Positions 1 to 8,321 of a DNA stretch of 64,000 nucleotides are shown one piece after another; positions within the stretch are counted from its first letter, which is position 1; each line of letters opens with the position of its first letter. The DNA lies in NCBI RefSeq assembly GCF_036881825.1, contig NZ_JBAJMW010000002.1, forward strand, positions 1 through 64,000, read 5' to 3'. The DNA comes from Tersicoccus mangrovi. Lineage in GTDB: Bacteria; Actinomycetota; Actinomycetes; Actinomycetales; Micrococcaceae. The translations under genes and the position numbers were made by a program. The notes below the pieces were generated by a model. That model worked only from the letters and a program-made list of their open reading frames with translations. It searched no databases and had not been told where the DNA came from.

Positions 1-60
1 CACCGCCTGCGCCGACCAGCCACCCGCCTCCCGCGTCCCAACCCGCGTCGCCAACGTCAT
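1..60 (-). CDS. 5' end of a gene cut by the left window edge
   Basis: An open frame of 20 codons starts with ATG at 60 and runs off the left edge; the visible peptide begins MTLATRVGTREAGG. On the minus strand AGGAGG (86-81 complement region, inside the palindrome at 63-86) sits only two bases before this ATG but eight bases before a TTG at position 54, so the TTG may be the true start. The product cannot be named from 20 residues. The palindrome overlapping its ribosome binding site would suit an autoregulated regulator gene, which is inference only. Confidence 0.4.
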   Translation of the reverse strand, partial: MTLATRVGTREAGGWSAQAV

Positions 61-62
61 GA

Positions 63-86
63 CCTCCTACACCTAGGTGTAGGAGG
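63..86. promoter_or_regulatory. 24-bp perfect palindrome, likely operator
   Basis: The two 12-base arms CCTCCTACACCT and AGGTGTAGGAGG are exact reverse complements with no spacer. The inner part reads TACA-CCTAGG-TGTA. It covers the ribosome binding site of the leftward gene and lies 170 bases upstream of the rightward gene at 256. Length and symmetry suit a dimeric regulator (MerR, MarR or PadR type). The same sequence could fold as RNA and hide the AGGAGG of the leftward gene. Confidence 0.5.
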
Positions 87-255
87 CTCTCCCGATCCGG
101 CCCAGTGCTCGTTGCCCGGCTGATTGCCGGACGTTCATTTCCCGGCCACCGGTTTCGTCGGAGGGCTGCCGTAGTCTGGCGCTTCACCACCGTCGGCGAC
201 CGCCACTCGACCGCCGGCCACGCACCAGCCGATCGATCGACCGCGAGGAGCAGCG

Positions 256-549
256 ATGGAAGCACACGGGCCCGCCGCGACCTGCACGGTCTGCGGCATC
301 CCGACCGATCGCGCCGTCATCGTTTCGGCACTGCTCGACCCTGACGACGGCACCGGCCTCGAACAGGCGAGCACCGAGGTCTTCCCGGTCTGCGCGGCTC
401 ACTGGACGGACCAGGTCGTCCTGCACCGGCAGGCGCTCGACCTGGCCGGCACCGTGGACCGCTTCGCCGAGTCCGGTCTCGTGCCGATCTCCTCCGCGCA
501 CGCGCTCGCCCTGACGCTCGGCTTCGAGGCAGCGCCCGGCGCCGCCTGA
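256..549 (+). CDS. small putative zinc-binding protein, unknown function
   Basis: A 97-residue protein with ATG start preceded by GAGGAG at about eight bases. It carries C10-x2-C13 near the N-terminus (TCTVCGIP) and C46-x2-H49 (FPVCAAHW), a spacing that suits one bound zinc in a zinc-ribbon or treble-clef fold. The rest is acidic and hydrophobic, with no signal peptide or membrane segment. I do not recognise the family. It stands alone, with 138 bases before the permease gene. Coding is supported by the good ribosome binding site and the paired metal-ligand motifs. Confidence 0.6.
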   Translation: MEAHGPAATCTVCGIPTDRAVIVSALLDPDDGTGLEQASTEVFPVCAAHWTDQVVLHRQALDLAGTVDRFAESGLVPISSAHALALTLGFEAAPGAA

Positions 550-687
550 CGCCGCCCCGGTCACCCGGATTTGGTCGCCGTCACCGGCGGTCGATAGCGT
601 GTGTGGGCCGCGTCACCGCTTCGGTGACGCCTGTGTTCTGCGTTCAGTCCTGCCGCGGGACGACGCCGTTCACGAGAGAGTTGATCC

Positions 688-2157
688 TTGGTCTCCACCA
701 CCGACGCGGCTCGCGCCGCGCGCTCCGGCGCGCCGCACGAGCCCCACCTGGCCCGCCAGCTGTCCAACCGCCACATCCAGCTCATCGCCATCGGCGGGGC
801 CATCGGCACCGGCCTGTTCATGGGGTCGGGCAAGACCGTCTCGGTGGCCGGCCCCAGCGTCATCTTCGTCTACATGATCATCGGCTTCATGCTGTTCTTC
901 GTCATGCGGGCGATGGGTGAACTGCTGCTCTCGAACACCGGCTACAAGTCGTTCAGCGACGTCGCCGGGGACCTGCTCGGGCCGTGGGCCGGCTTCTTCA
1001 CCGGGTGGACGTACTGGTTCTGCTGGGTGGTCACCGGGATCGCCGACGTCATCGCCATCGCCGGCTACGCCCGCGAGCTCATCCCCGGCATCCCGCTGTG
1101 GATCCCGGGCCTGGTGACCATCGGCGTCCTGCTCGTCCTCAACCTGCCGACCGTGCGGGCCTTCGGGGAGACCGAGTTCTGGTTCGCGCTGATCAAGATC
1201 GTCGCGATCGTCGCCCTCATCGTCACCGGTCTCGTCATGATCGCCACGGGCTTCACCTCCGCGGCCGGCCCGGCCACGTTCACCAACCTGTGGAGCCACG
1301 GCGGCTTCTTCCCGAACGAGTTCATGGGCTTCGTCGCCGGCTTCCAGATCGCCGTGTTCGCGTTCGTCGGCATCGAGCTCGTGGGCACGACGGCGGCCGA
1401 GGCGAAGGACCCCGAGGTCACGCTCCCCCGCGCGATCAACGCCATCCCGGTGCGCGTGCTGCTGTTCTACGTCGGCGCGCTCATCATCCTCATGTCGGTG
1501 ACCCCGTGGACCGAGTTCCGCGCGGGGCACAGCCCCTTCATCGCCACCTTCTCGCTCGCGGGCCTGGGCATCGCGGCGACCGTCGTCAACCTCGTCGTCC
1601 TCACCTCGGCGATGTCCTCGGCGAACTCGGGCATCTACTCGACGTCGCGCATGGTGTTCGGGCTGGCGCAGGAGGGCGACGCACCGGCGCCGTTCGCGAA
1701 GCTCTCGCGCCGCCAGGTGCCCCGCAACGCCCTGTTCCTCACGAGCGTGCTGCTGCTCAGCGGCATCGTGCTGCTCTACGCGGGCAAGGACATCGGCGCC
1801 GCGTTCGACATGGTCACCACCGTCTCCTCGGTGTGCTTCATGTTCGTCTGGTCGATCATCCTCGCCTCGTACCTCGTGTTCCGCCGGCGCCGGGCGGGCC
1901 TGCACACGTCCTCGACGTTCCGGATGCCGGGCGGCCGGGTGATGATCTGGGTGGTGTTCGCGTTCTTCGCCTTCGTCCTCTGGGCGCTGACGACGCAGTC
2001 GGACACGCTCACCGCCCTGGCGGTGACCCCGGTCTGGTTCGTCGTCCTCGGCGTGGCGTGGCTCGTGCTGCGCCGGCGGCCGACCCACCAGGCCCGGCTC
2101 GCCCAGCACCGGGCGGCGATCGCCGAGAGCACGGAAGCCGCGCGTGCGGACGCCTGA
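688..2157 (+). CDS. cycA: D-serine/D-alanine/glycine:H+ symporter, APC family
   Basis: A 489-residue inner-membrane amino acid permease of the amino acid transporter family with about 12 membrane helices. The stretch after residue 25 (LSNRHIQLIAIGGAIGTGLF) and later blocks (RAMGELLLSN, GWTYWFCWVV, VGIELVGTTAAE, SANSGIYSTSRM) follow E. coli CycA nearly word for word as I recall it, so import of D-alanine, D-serine and glycine is likely; related GABA or proline permeases are less similar. The start is TTG at 688, with GAGAGA eight bases upstream; no ATG fits better. A strong hairpin follows the stop, so it is probably monocistronic. Confidence 0.88.
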   Translation: MVSTTDAARAARSGAPHEPHLARQLSNRHIQLIAIGGAIGTGLFMGSGKTVSVAGPSVIFVYMIIGFMLFFVMRAMGELLLSNTGYKSFSDVAGDLLGPWAGFFTGWTYWFCWVVTGIADVIAIAGYARELIPGIPLWIPGLVTIGVLLVLNLPTVRAFGETEFWFALIKIVAIVALIVTGLVMIATGFTSAAGPATFTNLWSHGGFFPNEFMGFVAGFQIAVFAFVGIELVGTTAAEAKDPEVTLPRAINAIPVRVLLFYVGALIILMSVTPWTEFRAGHSPFIATFSLAGLGIAATVVNLVVLTSAMSSANSGIYSTSRMVFGLAQEGDAPAPFAKLSRRQVPRNALFLTSVLLLSGIVLLYAGKDIGAAFDMVTTVSSVCFMFVWSIILASYLVFRRRRAGLHTSSTFRMPGGRVMIWVVFAFFAFVLWALTTQSDTLTALAVTPVWFVVLGVAWLVLRRRPTHQARLAQHRAAIAESTEAARADA

Positions 2158-2176
2158 ACGACCCCCACACCTGACA

Positions 2177-2209
2177 CGAGCGGCCGCCGGAATATCCGGC
2201 GGCCGCTCG
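2177..2209 (+). terminator. strong hairpin after cycA
   Basis: A 15-bp perfect stem (2177-2191 with 2195-2209, arm CGAGCGGCCGCCGGA) and a 3-base loop ATA, starting 20 bases after the cycA stop. There is no T-run, which is usual for actinobacterial terminators. It separates cycA from the oxidoreductase gene that starts 15 bases later. Confidence 0.75.
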
Positions 2210-2223
2210 CCGCTTCACCGGGC

Positions 2224-3525
2224 GTGACCGACCTCCGCGCGACCTCCCCCGACGAGCTCGACGACGACGTCCTGGCCGTCGTCGTGATCGGTGCCGGTCA
2301 GGCCGGGTTGAGTGCTGCGGCCCATCTGCTCCGCGGCGGGCTGCGCGCGTGGGACGACGTCGTCGTCCTCGACGCCAACGACGGGCCCGGCGGCGCTTGG
2401 CGACACCGGTGGGACGCCCTGACCCTCGGCGACGCCCACGGCATCCACGACCTGCCCGGCCTGCCCTTGGGCACCCCGGACCCGGCCGAACCGGCCAGCC
2501 GCGTGGTCGCCCGGTACTACGGTGCCTACGAGGACGCGTTCGCCCTGCCGGTCGTGCGCCCGGTCGCCGTCGCCTCCGTCCTCCAGGCGGACCAGCCCGA
2601 CGGCGTCTTCACCGTGGCCGCCCGCGACGGCCGGCAGTGGCGCACCCGGTCGGTGATCAACGCGACCGGCACCTGGGACAGCCCCTACGTGCCGCACTAT
2701 CCCGGCATCGAGACCTTCGCCGGCCGCCAACTGCACACCCGCGACTACACGGCGGCCTCCGACTTCGCCGGCCGGCGCGTGCTCGTCGTCGGCGGCGGCA
2801 CCTCGGCCGCCCAGTTCGTCCTCGGCCTGGACCGCGCCGGCGTCGCGACCGTCTGGAGCACCCGGACCGCCCCGCGATGGACCGACCGGCCCTTCGATGA
2901 CGGCTGGGGTCGCGCCGTCGAGGCGTCGGTCTCCGCCCGCACCCTCCGCGGGCTCTCGCCGCACTCGGTCGTCGCCGCCACCGGGCTGCCGCTGGCCCGC
3001 ATGTACCCGCCGGCGATCCGCTCGGGCCTGTTGATCAGCCGCGGCCCGCTCGTCCGGCTCACCCCCACCGGTGCGGTGTTGGCCGGCCCGGGCCCCGACG
3101 GGCACGGCATCCCCTCCCAGGGCGCCGCCGACGCGCTCATCGACGACGGCGTGCGCGCCCGCGTTCCGGTCCTGCCTGGCTGCCCGGCCCCCAGCGACGC
3201 AGCGCGGGACCAGGCGGACGCGTGGCAGGTGCCGGTCGACGTCGTGCTGTGGGCCACCGGTTTCCGCGCCTCGCTCGGCCACCTGAGCGGCCTGCACCTG
3301 CGCGAGCCCGGCGGCGGAATCGTCATGGGGTCCGACGGCGTGACGGTGGCCAAGCAGCCCGGCCTGTTCCTCGTCGGCTACGGCGCCTCGGCGTCCACGC
3401 TCGGGGCCACCCGTGCCGGGCGGAAGGCGGCTCGCGCGGCGGCGCGGTACGCGGCGGCCACCACGACGGAGGAGACCGCGGGGAGGGCGGAGCCGGCGCC
3501 GGCCCGAAGTGTCCTGTCAGCGTGA
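2224..3525 (+). CDS. FAD-dependent NAD(P)-binding oxidoreductase (flavin monooxygenase-like)
   Basis: A 433-residue cytosolic flavoprotein. GAGQAG at residues 23-28 is the N-terminal FAD Rossmann motif, a second dinucleotide-binding motif (VGGGTSAAQF, about 186-195) suits NADPH, and LWATGFRASL near residue 343 is the ATG motif typical of flavin monooxygenases and thioredoxin-reductase-like enzymes. WRHRWDALTL early in the protein is typical of the putative YpdA/CzcO-like flavoprotein group. The start is GTG at 2224 with no clear ribosome binding site, just after the cycA terminator. The substrate is unknown; it converges with the deaminase gene, seven bases away. Confidence 0.75.
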   Translation: MTDLRATSPDELDDDVLAVVVIGAGQAGLSAAAHLLRGGLRAWDDVVVLDANDGPGGAWRHRWDALTLGDAHGIHDLPGLPLGTPDPAEPASRVVARYYGAYEDAFALPVVRPVAVASVLQADQPDGVFTVAARDGRQWRTRSVINATGTWDSPYVPHYPGIETFAGRQLHTRDYTAASDFAGRRVLVVGGGTSAAQFVLGLDRAGVATVWSTRTAPRWTDRPFDDGWGRAVEASVSARTLRGLSPHSVVAATGLPLARMYPPAIRSGLLISRGPLVRLTPTGAVLAGPGPDGHGIPSQGAADALIDDGVRARVPVLPGCPAPSDAARDQADAWQVPVDVVLWATGFRASLGHLSGLHLREPGGGIVMGSDGVTVAKQPGLFLVGYGASASTLGATRAGRKAARAAARYAAATTTEETAGRAEPAPARSVLSA

Positions 3526-3532
3526 GAACGGT

Positions 3533-3985
3533 TCAGACGACCTCGCCGATGTCCTCCGCCCACACCGCGGGGTACTCGGTGGCGAAACGGATCATGAGGT
3601 CGCGGCATTCCGGGTCGTCGAGCACGACGATGTCGACGCCGCGGGAGCGCATCCAGTCCAGTTCGCCGGGGAACGTCGTCGCCTCCCCCACCACGACGCG
3701 CCGGATGCCGAACTGGACGATCGCGCCCGAGCACATGGCGCACGGGGCCAGGGTCGTGTGCAGGACGGCGTCCGCGTAGGAGCGGATGCGACCGGCGGCG
3801 CGCAGGCAGTCGATCTCGCCGTGCGCGGTCGGGTCGCCCTGCTGGACCCGCTGGTTGTGGCCGGTGGCCACCAGCTCCCCGCCGAGGACGAGGGCGCCGC
3901 CGATGGGCACACCGCCCTCGGCCAGGGACGCGGCGGCCGCCTCACGGGCGCGGGCGAAGTGGTCGAGGGAGTAGTCGAAGGCCAT
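3533..3985 (-). CDS. cytosine deaminase, yeast Fcy1-like
   Basis: A 150-residue zinc-dependent deaminase of the CDA/dCMP superfamily. HGE (in TAHGEIDC) and PCAMC are the zinc and catalytic motifs. The layout GVPIGG, GHNQR, LHTTLAPCAMCSGAI and a C-terminus ending WAEDIGE match fungal FCY1 far better than bacterial CodA or CDA as I recall it, so cytosine to uracil is the likely reaction. A longer frame continues upstream to 4579, but the family fit begins at MAFDYS and the upstream codons are the 21-bp repeats. There is no ribosome binding site; TACGGT seven bases before ATG suggests a leaderless mRNA. Confidence 0.82.
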   Translation of the reverse strand: MAFDYSLDHFARAREAAAASLAEGGVPIGGALVLGGELVATGHNQRVQQGDPTAHGEIDCLRAAGRIRSYADAVLHTTLAPCAMCSGAIVQFGIRRVVVGEATTFPGELDWMRSRGVDIVVLDDPECRDLMIRFATEYPAVWAEDIGEVV

Positions 3986-3992
3986 GCGCGTC

Positions 3993-3998
3993 ACCGTA
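3993..3998 (-). promoter_or_regulatory. -10 element TACGGT, leaderless promoter of the deaminase
   Basis: TACGGT on the minus strand ends seven bases before the ATG at 3985. This spacing would put the transcription start at or next to the start codon. No Shine-Dalgarno sequence is present in between. Confidence 0.4.
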
Positions 3999-4009
3999 TC
4001 GCGGCCCAC

Positions 4010-4072
4010 GTCAGCGCGGCGCATCACCACGTCAGCGCGGCGCATCACCACGGAAGTGCGGCGCATCACCAC
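4010..4072. repeat. three tandem copies of a 21-bp unit
   Basis: The unit GTCAGCGCGGCGCATCACCAC occurs at 4010-4030 and identically at 4031-4051; a third copy at 4052-4072 differs at its first bases (GGAAGTGCGG). It lies just upstream of the deaminase promoter, between the epoxide hydrolase gene and the deaminase. Two helical turns per unit would suit cooperative regulator binding. The minus-strand frame would encode a heptapeptide repeat (MRRADVV), but I see no start there. Confidence 0.7.
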
Positions 4073-4113
4073 GGACGCCCGGCTCGCGACGAGGTCGACT
4101 CGCGCTGGACGCC

Positions 4114-4140
4114 GGTGCCGGCCGGCCGAGCTCCGGCACC
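4114..4140 (-). terminator. possible hairpin after the epoxide hydrolase gene
   Basis: An 8-bp stem (GGTGCCGG at 4114-4121 with CCGGCACC at 4133-4140) and an 11-base loop, 78 bases past the epoxide hydrolase stop. No T-run. The remaining bases up to 4218 show nothing else I can support. Confidence 0.35.
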
Positions 4141-4218
4141 CGCCGATGGATGACAGTCGGACCGCACCGACAGCCGGCGCCGTCCGGCGAGGGAGTCGCC
4201 GTTGCGGGACTCGAGAAG

Positions 4219-5352
4219 TCAGCGCAGCGGCCGCAGGAATGCCGTGACGTCCTCGGCGAGCAGCGCGGGCTCCTCGTGCGGCGCGAAGTGGCCGCCGCGG
4301 GGCATCTCGGTGTAGCGCACGAGGGGGTAGAGGCGTTCGATCCACTCCCGCGGCGGGTGGCCGAGGTCGTGCGGGAACAGCGCGACGGCGGTCGGCACGT
4401 CGACCCGGCGGACCCGGGTGGTGAAGCCGTTGTTGAACTCCCAGTACGGCCGGAACGACGTGGCGATGCTGTTGGTGAACCAGTAGAGCGAGGCGACGGT
4501 CAGCAGGTCGTCGTCGGTGAAGCGGGTCGAGACGTCGCCGCCGCAGTCGCTCCACGCGCGGTACTTCTCCACCAGCCACGCGAGCAGGCCGGCGGGTGAG
4601 TCGGACAGTCCGGCGGCGAGGGTGAGCGGGCGCGACTCCTGCTCGTGCTGGTAACCGCCCTCGTCGTCGTTCCAGGCCGCCACCTCGTCGAGATACGCCT
4701 GCTCGGCCGGCGTGAGCGTCGACGCGTCGAGGTCGACGGGACCGGCGACGGCGAGCAGGTGCAGCCCGACGACGGCCTCCGGGTGCGCCTCGGCCAGGCG
4801 CGAGGCGATGCCGGCGCCGAGGTCCCCACCGTGGGCGGCGTAGCGGGTGGCGCCGACGTGGTCGGCCATCAGCCGGTGCAGCAGGTCATGGGTCTGCTCG
4901 GTGTGCGCGGGACGGGCCGGGGAGAACGGGAAGCCGGGCAGGGCGGGCACGACGACGGTCAGCGCGTCCGCCGCGTCGCCCCCGTACTGCGACGGCGTCG
5001 AGAGCCGCCGCGCGACGTCGACCATCTCGAGTGCGCTGCTCGGCCAGCCGTTGACCAGCACGATCGGCAGGGCGTCCGCGTGTCCCGACGCCTCGGCGTC
5101 GAACTGCAGGTACGCCAGCGGTGTCCCGTCCAGGTCCGACTCCCGCCACGGCAGGGCCGCGATCCGGCGCTGCTGCGCCTCCCAGTCGTAGCCGTCGGCC
5201 CAGTGGTCAACCAGCCGGCGCAACTCGCCCGGGTCCGTTCCGGCGTCCCACGCGTGGCCGGGCTGCGGCGCGGGCCACGCGGCCGTCCACCGGGTCGCGC
5301 GGAGCCGGCTCCGCAGGTCGGCGAGTTGCTCAGCGGGGACGTCGATCGTCAT
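4219..5352 (-). CDS. epoxide hydrolase (EHN domain, alpha/beta hydrolase)
   Basis: A 377-residue protein of the microsomal-type epoxide hydrolase family. The N-terminal EHN region (MTIDVPAEQLADLRSRLRATRW, about 1-100) precedes an alpha/beta hydrolase fold. AAHGGDLGAG holds the nucleophile Asp near residue 177, and the His lies in GGHFAPHEEP near residue 354. The usual HGWP oxyanion motif reads NGWP (VNGWPSS), a noticeable substitution. ATG at 5352 fits the family start; the open frame upstream to 5580 does not. It would hydrate epoxides to diols. It precedes the deaminase on the same strand but is separated from it by 233 bases with a hairpin and repeats. Confidence 0.82.
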   Translation of the reverse strand: MTIDVPAEQLADLRSRLRATRWTAAWPAPQPGHAWDAGTDPGELRRLVDHWADGYDWEAQQRRIAALPWRESDLDGTPLAYLQFDAEASGHADALPIVLVNGWPSSALEMVDVARRLSTPSQYGGDAADALTVVVPALPGFPFSPARPAHTEQTHDLLHRLMADHVGATRYAAHGGDLGAGIASRLAEAHPEAVVGLHLLAVAGPVDLDASTLTPAEQAYLDEVAAWNDDEGGYQHEQESRPLTLAAGLSDSPAGLLAWLVEKYRAWSDCGGDVSTRFTDDDLLTVASLYWFTNSIATSFRPYWEFNNGFTTRVRRVDVPTAVALFPHDLGHPPREWIERLYPLVRYTEMPRGGHFAPHEEPALLAEDVTAFLRPLR

Positions 5353-5392
5353 GGGCAGCAACTCTGCCACGCCCGCCGGCCGTCGTCGCAGG

Positions 5393-6334
5393 TCAGGCGA
5401 GGTCGAGCAGCTCGCGGGTCGCCTCCCACAGCCGTGCCTCCCGCGCCCCGTCGACCGCGAAGGGCTTGACCTCCCGCACCTGGTCCTTGACCACGAAGGC
5501 GCCGTCGCGCAGGTGGGCCCACCGCGCGTCGAGCGCGATGGACGCCAGGCCGGGACCGGAGACCGTCGGCGTGGAGACACCCGGAACGCGCTCGAGGGCG
5601 CGGCCGATCCGCTGCACCGCCGCGGGCTGCTCGCGGAACAGGGTGGTGCCGGGCATGAACCCCGGCTCGTAGACCACGACGCCGATGCCCTGCGGTGCGC
5701 GCCGCTGCAGTTCGTGCGCGTAGTAGAGGATCGCGAGCTTCGCGTTCGAGTAGGCCACGCCCGACGCCTGCGTCGACGGCTTCTGGTCGGCCGGGGCCGG
5801 CATCGCCAGCTCGATCGGGTCCCGCCACCGGGCCGGTGGCACGCCCAACAGCTTGCGGGGCAGGTTCTGGTGGTACGTGTTGGAGCCGAGCAGGATGACG
5901 CGGCCCGGCGCGGTCATCGTCCCGATCAGGTCGCCGATCAGCTGGGCATGGGCGAGGTGGTTGACGGCGAAGGTCAGTTCGTAGCCGTCGGCAGAGGCGG
6001 ACCGGGTGTCGGCGACCGTCATACCGGCGTTGGCGATGATCGCCCGCAGCGGCCGGACCGCGCCGCTCTCGACGAGGCGCTTCGCATCGCTCGCGGCGGC
6101 GCGAACGTCAGAGAGCCGGGAGAGGTCGGCGTCGATGACGTGCACGGTCGCGCCCGTCGCGCGGGCCTGCACGACGACGTCGGACATCCTCTTCCCCGGC
6201 CGGCCGACGAGGATCAGGTCGGGTCGCGTGGCCGCGGGCCTGCCCGCCATCGCCAGCGTGGTGGCGGCGCCGAGGCTGCCGCTGGGTCCGGTGATCAGCA
6301 CGGTGCCCGGGTCGGTGTTCGTCGAGGTGGTCAT
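5393..6334 (-). CDS. short-chain dehydrogenase/reductase
   Basis: A 313-residue NAD(P)-dependent SDR. The cofactor loop is TGPSGSLG (about 16-23), NAG appears as IIANAGMT, and the catalytic pair is in YSNAKLA (YxxxK). Length and the C-terminal extension resemble the protochlorophyllide-reductase/retinol-dehydrogenase-like SDRs; the substrate is unknown. ATG at 6334 has GGAG four bases upstream; an in-frame GTG at 6364 lacks a ribosome binding site. Forty bases separate it from the epoxide hydrolase gene downstream, so co-transcription is possible. Confidence 0.78.
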   Translation of the reverse strand: MTTSTNTDPGTVLITGPSGSLGAATTLAMAGRPAATRPDLILVGRPGKRMSDVVVQARATGATVHVIDADLSRLSDVRAAASDAKRLVESGAVRPLRAIIANAGMTVADTRSASADGYELTFAVNHLAHAQLIGDLIGTMTAPGRVILLGSNTYHQNLPRKLLGVPPARWRDPIELAMPAPADQKPSTQASGVAYSNAKLAILYYAHELQRRAPQGIGVVVYEPGFMPGTTLFREQPAAVQRIGRALERVPGVSTPTVSGPGLASIALDARWAHLRDGAFVVKDQVREVKPFAVDGAREARLWEATRELLDLA

Positions 6335-6441
6335 GGCTCCATCCTCGGCCGCCGCGCCGGGCACAGGAAGGCGTCCCGTGGTCCTGGGATTGACAGGGCC
6401 AGGACAGCGTCCGGAGGGCAGTTGTCAGTGAACAGCGGGAA

Positions 6442-8286
6442 TCAGCGGTCCTCACCGGCGATGATCGCCCGGATCAGCCGGAGGTCCGCCTTGGGCCGGC
6501 GATGCTCGTCGAGCAGGCCGTTGGTCTCCTGCAGCGTGTCCGTCAGCTGCGTCCAGCAGAAACCGGCGAGGCCGGTCGAGTCGTGGACGGCGCCGACCAG
6601 GTCGCGCAGCCGGGTCAGGAAGGCCTCCTCGTCGGTCACGGCGCCGTAGCCCTCCCAGTCGCCGGCCGAGGTGTGGAAGCCGATGCCGCCGAACTCGGAG
6701 AGCACGACGGGCAGCCCGTCCGCGGCCGCCGGGTCCAGCACGAGTCGCCGGCCACCGGGCCGCTCGTGCGCGACCGTCGCGGCCACCGCCTCCCGGCTGC
6801 CGTACCGCGCCCGGAGCACCGCGCCGTCGTGCGTGTAGTCGTGGACGCCGACGACGTCGCCGGCGATCCACTCCCAGCCGTCGTTGCCGATCACCGGTCG
6901 GGACGGGTCGAGGGCCTTGAGCAGTCCGGTGACGCCGCGGACCGCGTCCTGCTGCGCTCGTCCGTCCTCGCTGCGATCGGCCGCGACGTCCGGCACACCC
7001 CAGCTCTCGTTGAAGGCGACCCACGCGATGATCGACGGGTGCCCGGCGTCCCGGGTGACGGCCTGCATCCACTCGTGCGTGGTGCGCTCCAGGGCGCGGG
7101 CGGAGAACCGGTAGGCAGCCGGCGCATCCGCCCAGACGAGCACGCCGAGCCGGTCGCACCAGTGCAGGAACCGCGGGTCGGCGACGGTCTGGTGCATGCG
7201 GATGCCGGTGAAGCCGAGCGCCTTGACCAGCTCCACCTCCCGCCGCAGCGCGTCATCGTCGGGGGCCGCCAGATGCGACTGCGGCCAGTAGGCCTGCTCG
7301 AGCACGAGCCGCAGTGGTGCGGGACGGCCGTTGAGCAGGAACCGGCCGTCCTCGACCGTCACGGTGCGCAGGCCGACATAGGAACGGGCCCGGTCGACCT
7401 CCCGATCGCCGCGCCACAGCGTCAGCTCGACGTCGATCAGGGTCGGCCGGTCCGGGCTCCACAGCAGCCGGTCCGGTTCGGTGGCCAAGCGGTCGTCGCC
7501 CAGGACGAACGGGAGCCGCAGGGTCTCGTCGGTGACGGCGTGGCGGGTGCGGGCGAGGACGCTGCCGTCGAGCGTGAAGACCGCCTCGAGGTCGAGGTCG
7601 TCCCGCTGTCGCGCGCCGGTGACGGTCACGTCCAGCGTCACCTCGCCCGGCCTCGCGCCCGGCGTCCAGCGCAGCGCGTCGAGGTGGCGCGCGGGGACGC
7701 TCTCGGCCCACACCTGGCGCCAGATGCCCGTCGTGCGGCCGTACCAGATGACGTGCGGGCTCGGTTCCCAGTCCTGCTTGCCGCGGGGCTGGTCGAGGGC
7801 ACGCGGGTCGTCGACGGCGCGGACCACGAGGTGCTGGGTGCCGCCGGGCTCGAGGGCATGGGTGATGTCGAGGGCGAAGCCGACGTGCCCGCCGTCGTGT
7901 GCGCCGACATGCACCCCGTTGACCCACACGTCGGCGTGATGGTCGACGGCCTCGAGGTGCAGGATCACCCGGTGACCGGCCGGCGGCGCCGTGATCTCGG
8001 CGGTGCGGCGGTACCAGACGACGCGGTGCCCGTCCTCGGCGATCCCGGAGAGCGCGGACTCGGGCGGGTACGGCACCCGGATGGTGCGGTCGAAGGTCAC
8101 CGTGCGCCCGGGATCGGTCCGCCACCACCCGGCGTCGAGGCCGTGGTCCTCGTCGTCGGCCCGGAACTCCCAGTCGCCGTCGAGGTCGAGCCACGCGTCC
8201 CGGGTGAGCAGGGGCCGGGGATGCAGGCGCTCCGCGCTGGGTCGGGCGTCGGCAGCGGTCTCAGTGGTGGACTCGTCGGTACGCAT
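6442..8286 (-). CDS. glycoside hydrolase family 2 (beta-galactosidase/glucuronidase-like)
   Basis: A 614-residue cytosolic glycosidase without signal peptide. The jelly-roll sugar-binding domain covers about residues 30-200, an immunoglobulin-like domain about 200-310, and a TIM barrel follows. The general acid/base Glu is in WVAFNESWG (near 425) and the nucleophile Glu in VVLSEFGG (near 530). Length is that of beta-glucuronidase-like GH2 enzymes rather than the 1000-residue LacZ type; substrate cannot be decided. ATG at 8286 has GAGGA nine bases before it. It diverges from the MazG-like gene over 35 bases. Confidence 0.85.
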   Translation of the reverse strand: MRTDESTTETAADARPSAERLHPRPLLTRDAWLDLDGDWEFRADDEDHGLDAGWWRTDPGRTVTFDRTIRVPYPPESALSGIAEDGHRVVWYRRTAEITAPPAGHRVILHLEAVDHHADVWVNGVHVGAHDGGHVGFALDITHALEPGGTQHLVVRAVDDPRALDQPRGKQDWEPSPHVIWYGRTTGIWRQVWAESVPARHLDALRWTPGARPGEVTLDVTVTGARQRDDLDLEAVFTLDGSVLARTRHAVTDETLRLPFVLGDDRLATEPDRLLWSPDRPTLIDVELTLWRGDREVDRARSYVGLRTVTVEDGRFLLNGRPAPLRLVLEQAYWPQSHLAAPDDDALRREVELVKALGFTGIRMHQTVADPRFLHWCDRLGVLVWADAPAAYRFSARALERTTHEWMQAVTRDAGHPSIIAWVAFNESWGVPDVAADRSEDGRAQQDAVRGVTGLLKALDPSRPVIGNDGWEWIAGDVVGVHDYTHDGAVLRARYGSREAVAATVAHERPGGRRLVLDPAAADGLPVVLSEFGGIGFHTSAGDWEGYGAVTDEEAFLTRLRDLVGAVHDSTGLAGFCWTQLTDTLQETNGLLDEHRRPKADLRLIRAIIAGEDR

Positions 8287-8309
8287 GGCCCGATCCTCGC
8301 AGGTCGCAC

Positions 8310-8315
8310 TACCGT
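8310..8315 (+). promoter_or_regulatory. -10 element TACCGT, leaderless promoter
   Basis: TACCGT is followed by six bases and the ATG at 8322; no ribosome binding site is present, so the transcript probably begins at the start codon. Confidence 0.4.
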
Positions 8316-8321
8316 GACGAC

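Noticed and set aside
670..2109. A 479-codon open frame antisense to cycA
   Set aside because: Composition is dominated by Arg, Asp, Glu, Gly and His; it is a shadow of the permease codons.
4010..4072. Repeat array as a CRISPR
   Set aside because: The units are contiguous with no spacers, and no cas gene is present.
3986..4579. N-terminal extension of the cytosine deaminase (348-codon frame)
   Set aside because: The extension runs through the 21-bp repeats and antisense of the epoxide hydrolase end; family members begin at MAFDYS.
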